The translations under genes were made by a program, and so were the position numbers. A DNA stretch of 14,260 nt from Deltaproteobacteria bacterium (GTDB lineage: Bacteria > Desulfobacterota > GWC2-55-46), in the NCBI GenBank assembly GCA_030646655.1, contig JAUSLB010000260.1, forward strand, positions 1 to 14,260, in the 5' to 3' direction. Positions 14,178 through 14,260 of the stretch are shown here, piece by piece; the first letter of the stretch is position 1; every line of letters starts with the position of its first letter. The notes under the pieces were generated by a model, which worked only from the letters and a program-made list of their open reading frames with translations, was not told the DNA's origin and did not search any database.

Positions 14178-14260
14178 ATGCGGGTCGCGCTTACCTATAA
14201 CCTTAAAAAGGAGCTTAAAGAGGCTGAAGGCCTCCCGCCGGACTTCTACGCCGAGTGCGA
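14178..14260 (+). CDS. Start of a D-alanine--D-alanine ligase-like ATP-grasp protein (partial)
   Basis: From ATG 14178 the frame stays open to the window end and encodes 27 residues, MRVALTYNLKKELKEAEGLP and onward to PDFYAEC. The opening MRVALTYNLK and the later PPDFYAE resemble the N-terminus of D-alanine--D-alanine ligase-related proteins of the ATP-grasp family in delta-proteobacteria-type genomes. The match is from memory of the family and covers only the first 10% of such a protein, so the function is tentative. The ribosome site is weak, and the codon style (AAG, GAG, CTT) agrees with neighbouring genes. Confidence 0.55.
   Translation, partial: MRVALTYNLKKELKEAEGLPPDFYAEC

Overview
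The window is a dense, almost entirely + strand stretch of a bacterial chromosome with about 55% GC. Arginine is written very often as AGG and isoleucine as ATA. The gene content (yajC-secD-secF, a PocR-domain diguanylate cyclase, and a deoxyhypusine-synthase-like gene beside agmatinase and pyruvoyl arginine decarboxylase) suggests an environmental bacterium of the former Deltaproteobacteria / Nitrospirota sphere. That placement is an inference from gene content and codon style, not from a marker gene.

Layout. (1) 1-3090: a protein-export operon, yajC-secD-secF, closed by an A/T-rich hairpin. (2) 3091-3336: a non-coding leader with a candidate promoter and a strong intrinsic terminator (3250-3293) just upstream of the next operon, so either an attenuator or the 3' end of a small RNA. 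(3) 3337-8728: a four-gene signalling operon. It encodes a PocR-GAF-GGDEF diguanylate cyclase, a P-loop ATPase fused to an RsbW-type anti-sigma ATPase domain, a STAS-domain anti-sigma-factor antagonist, and a GAF-HD-GYP c-di-GMP phosphodiesterase. The first three genes overlap; the last follows after 56 nt. (4) 8729-8993: an intergenic region with small dyads, a tandem octamer and a good sigma70 promoter. (5) 8994-10706: recJ. (6) 10698-13947: a near-consensus promoter overlapping the recJ stop drives a lytic transglycosylase, a deoxyhypusine-synthase-like enzyme, agmatinase and pyruvoyl-dependent arginine decarboxylase. (7) 13948-14117: a 170-bp MITE-like element with terminal inverted repeats and a TTAG direct repeat, abutting the stop codon of the decarboxylase gene. 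(8) 14178 to the window end: the first 27 codons of a gene resembling D-alanine--D-alanine ligase.

How the genes work together. The Sec genes enhance preprotein translocation. The 3337-8728 operon puts the making and breaking of c-di-GMP next to the two halves of a partner switch (STAS antagonist and HATPase), with the HATPase fused to an NTPase; no sigma factor or PP2C phosphatase is visible, so the output is unknown. The polyamine genes give a route from arginine to agmatine to putrescine. The deoxyhypusine-synthase homologue would then plausibly join aminobutyl groups to putrescine to make homospermidine, since bacteria lack eIF5A.

The most interesting points are the c-di-GMP/partner-switch operon with its fused ATPase, the terminator in its leader, the polyamine operon with an altered metal-ligand motif in agmatinase, and the MITE-like element.
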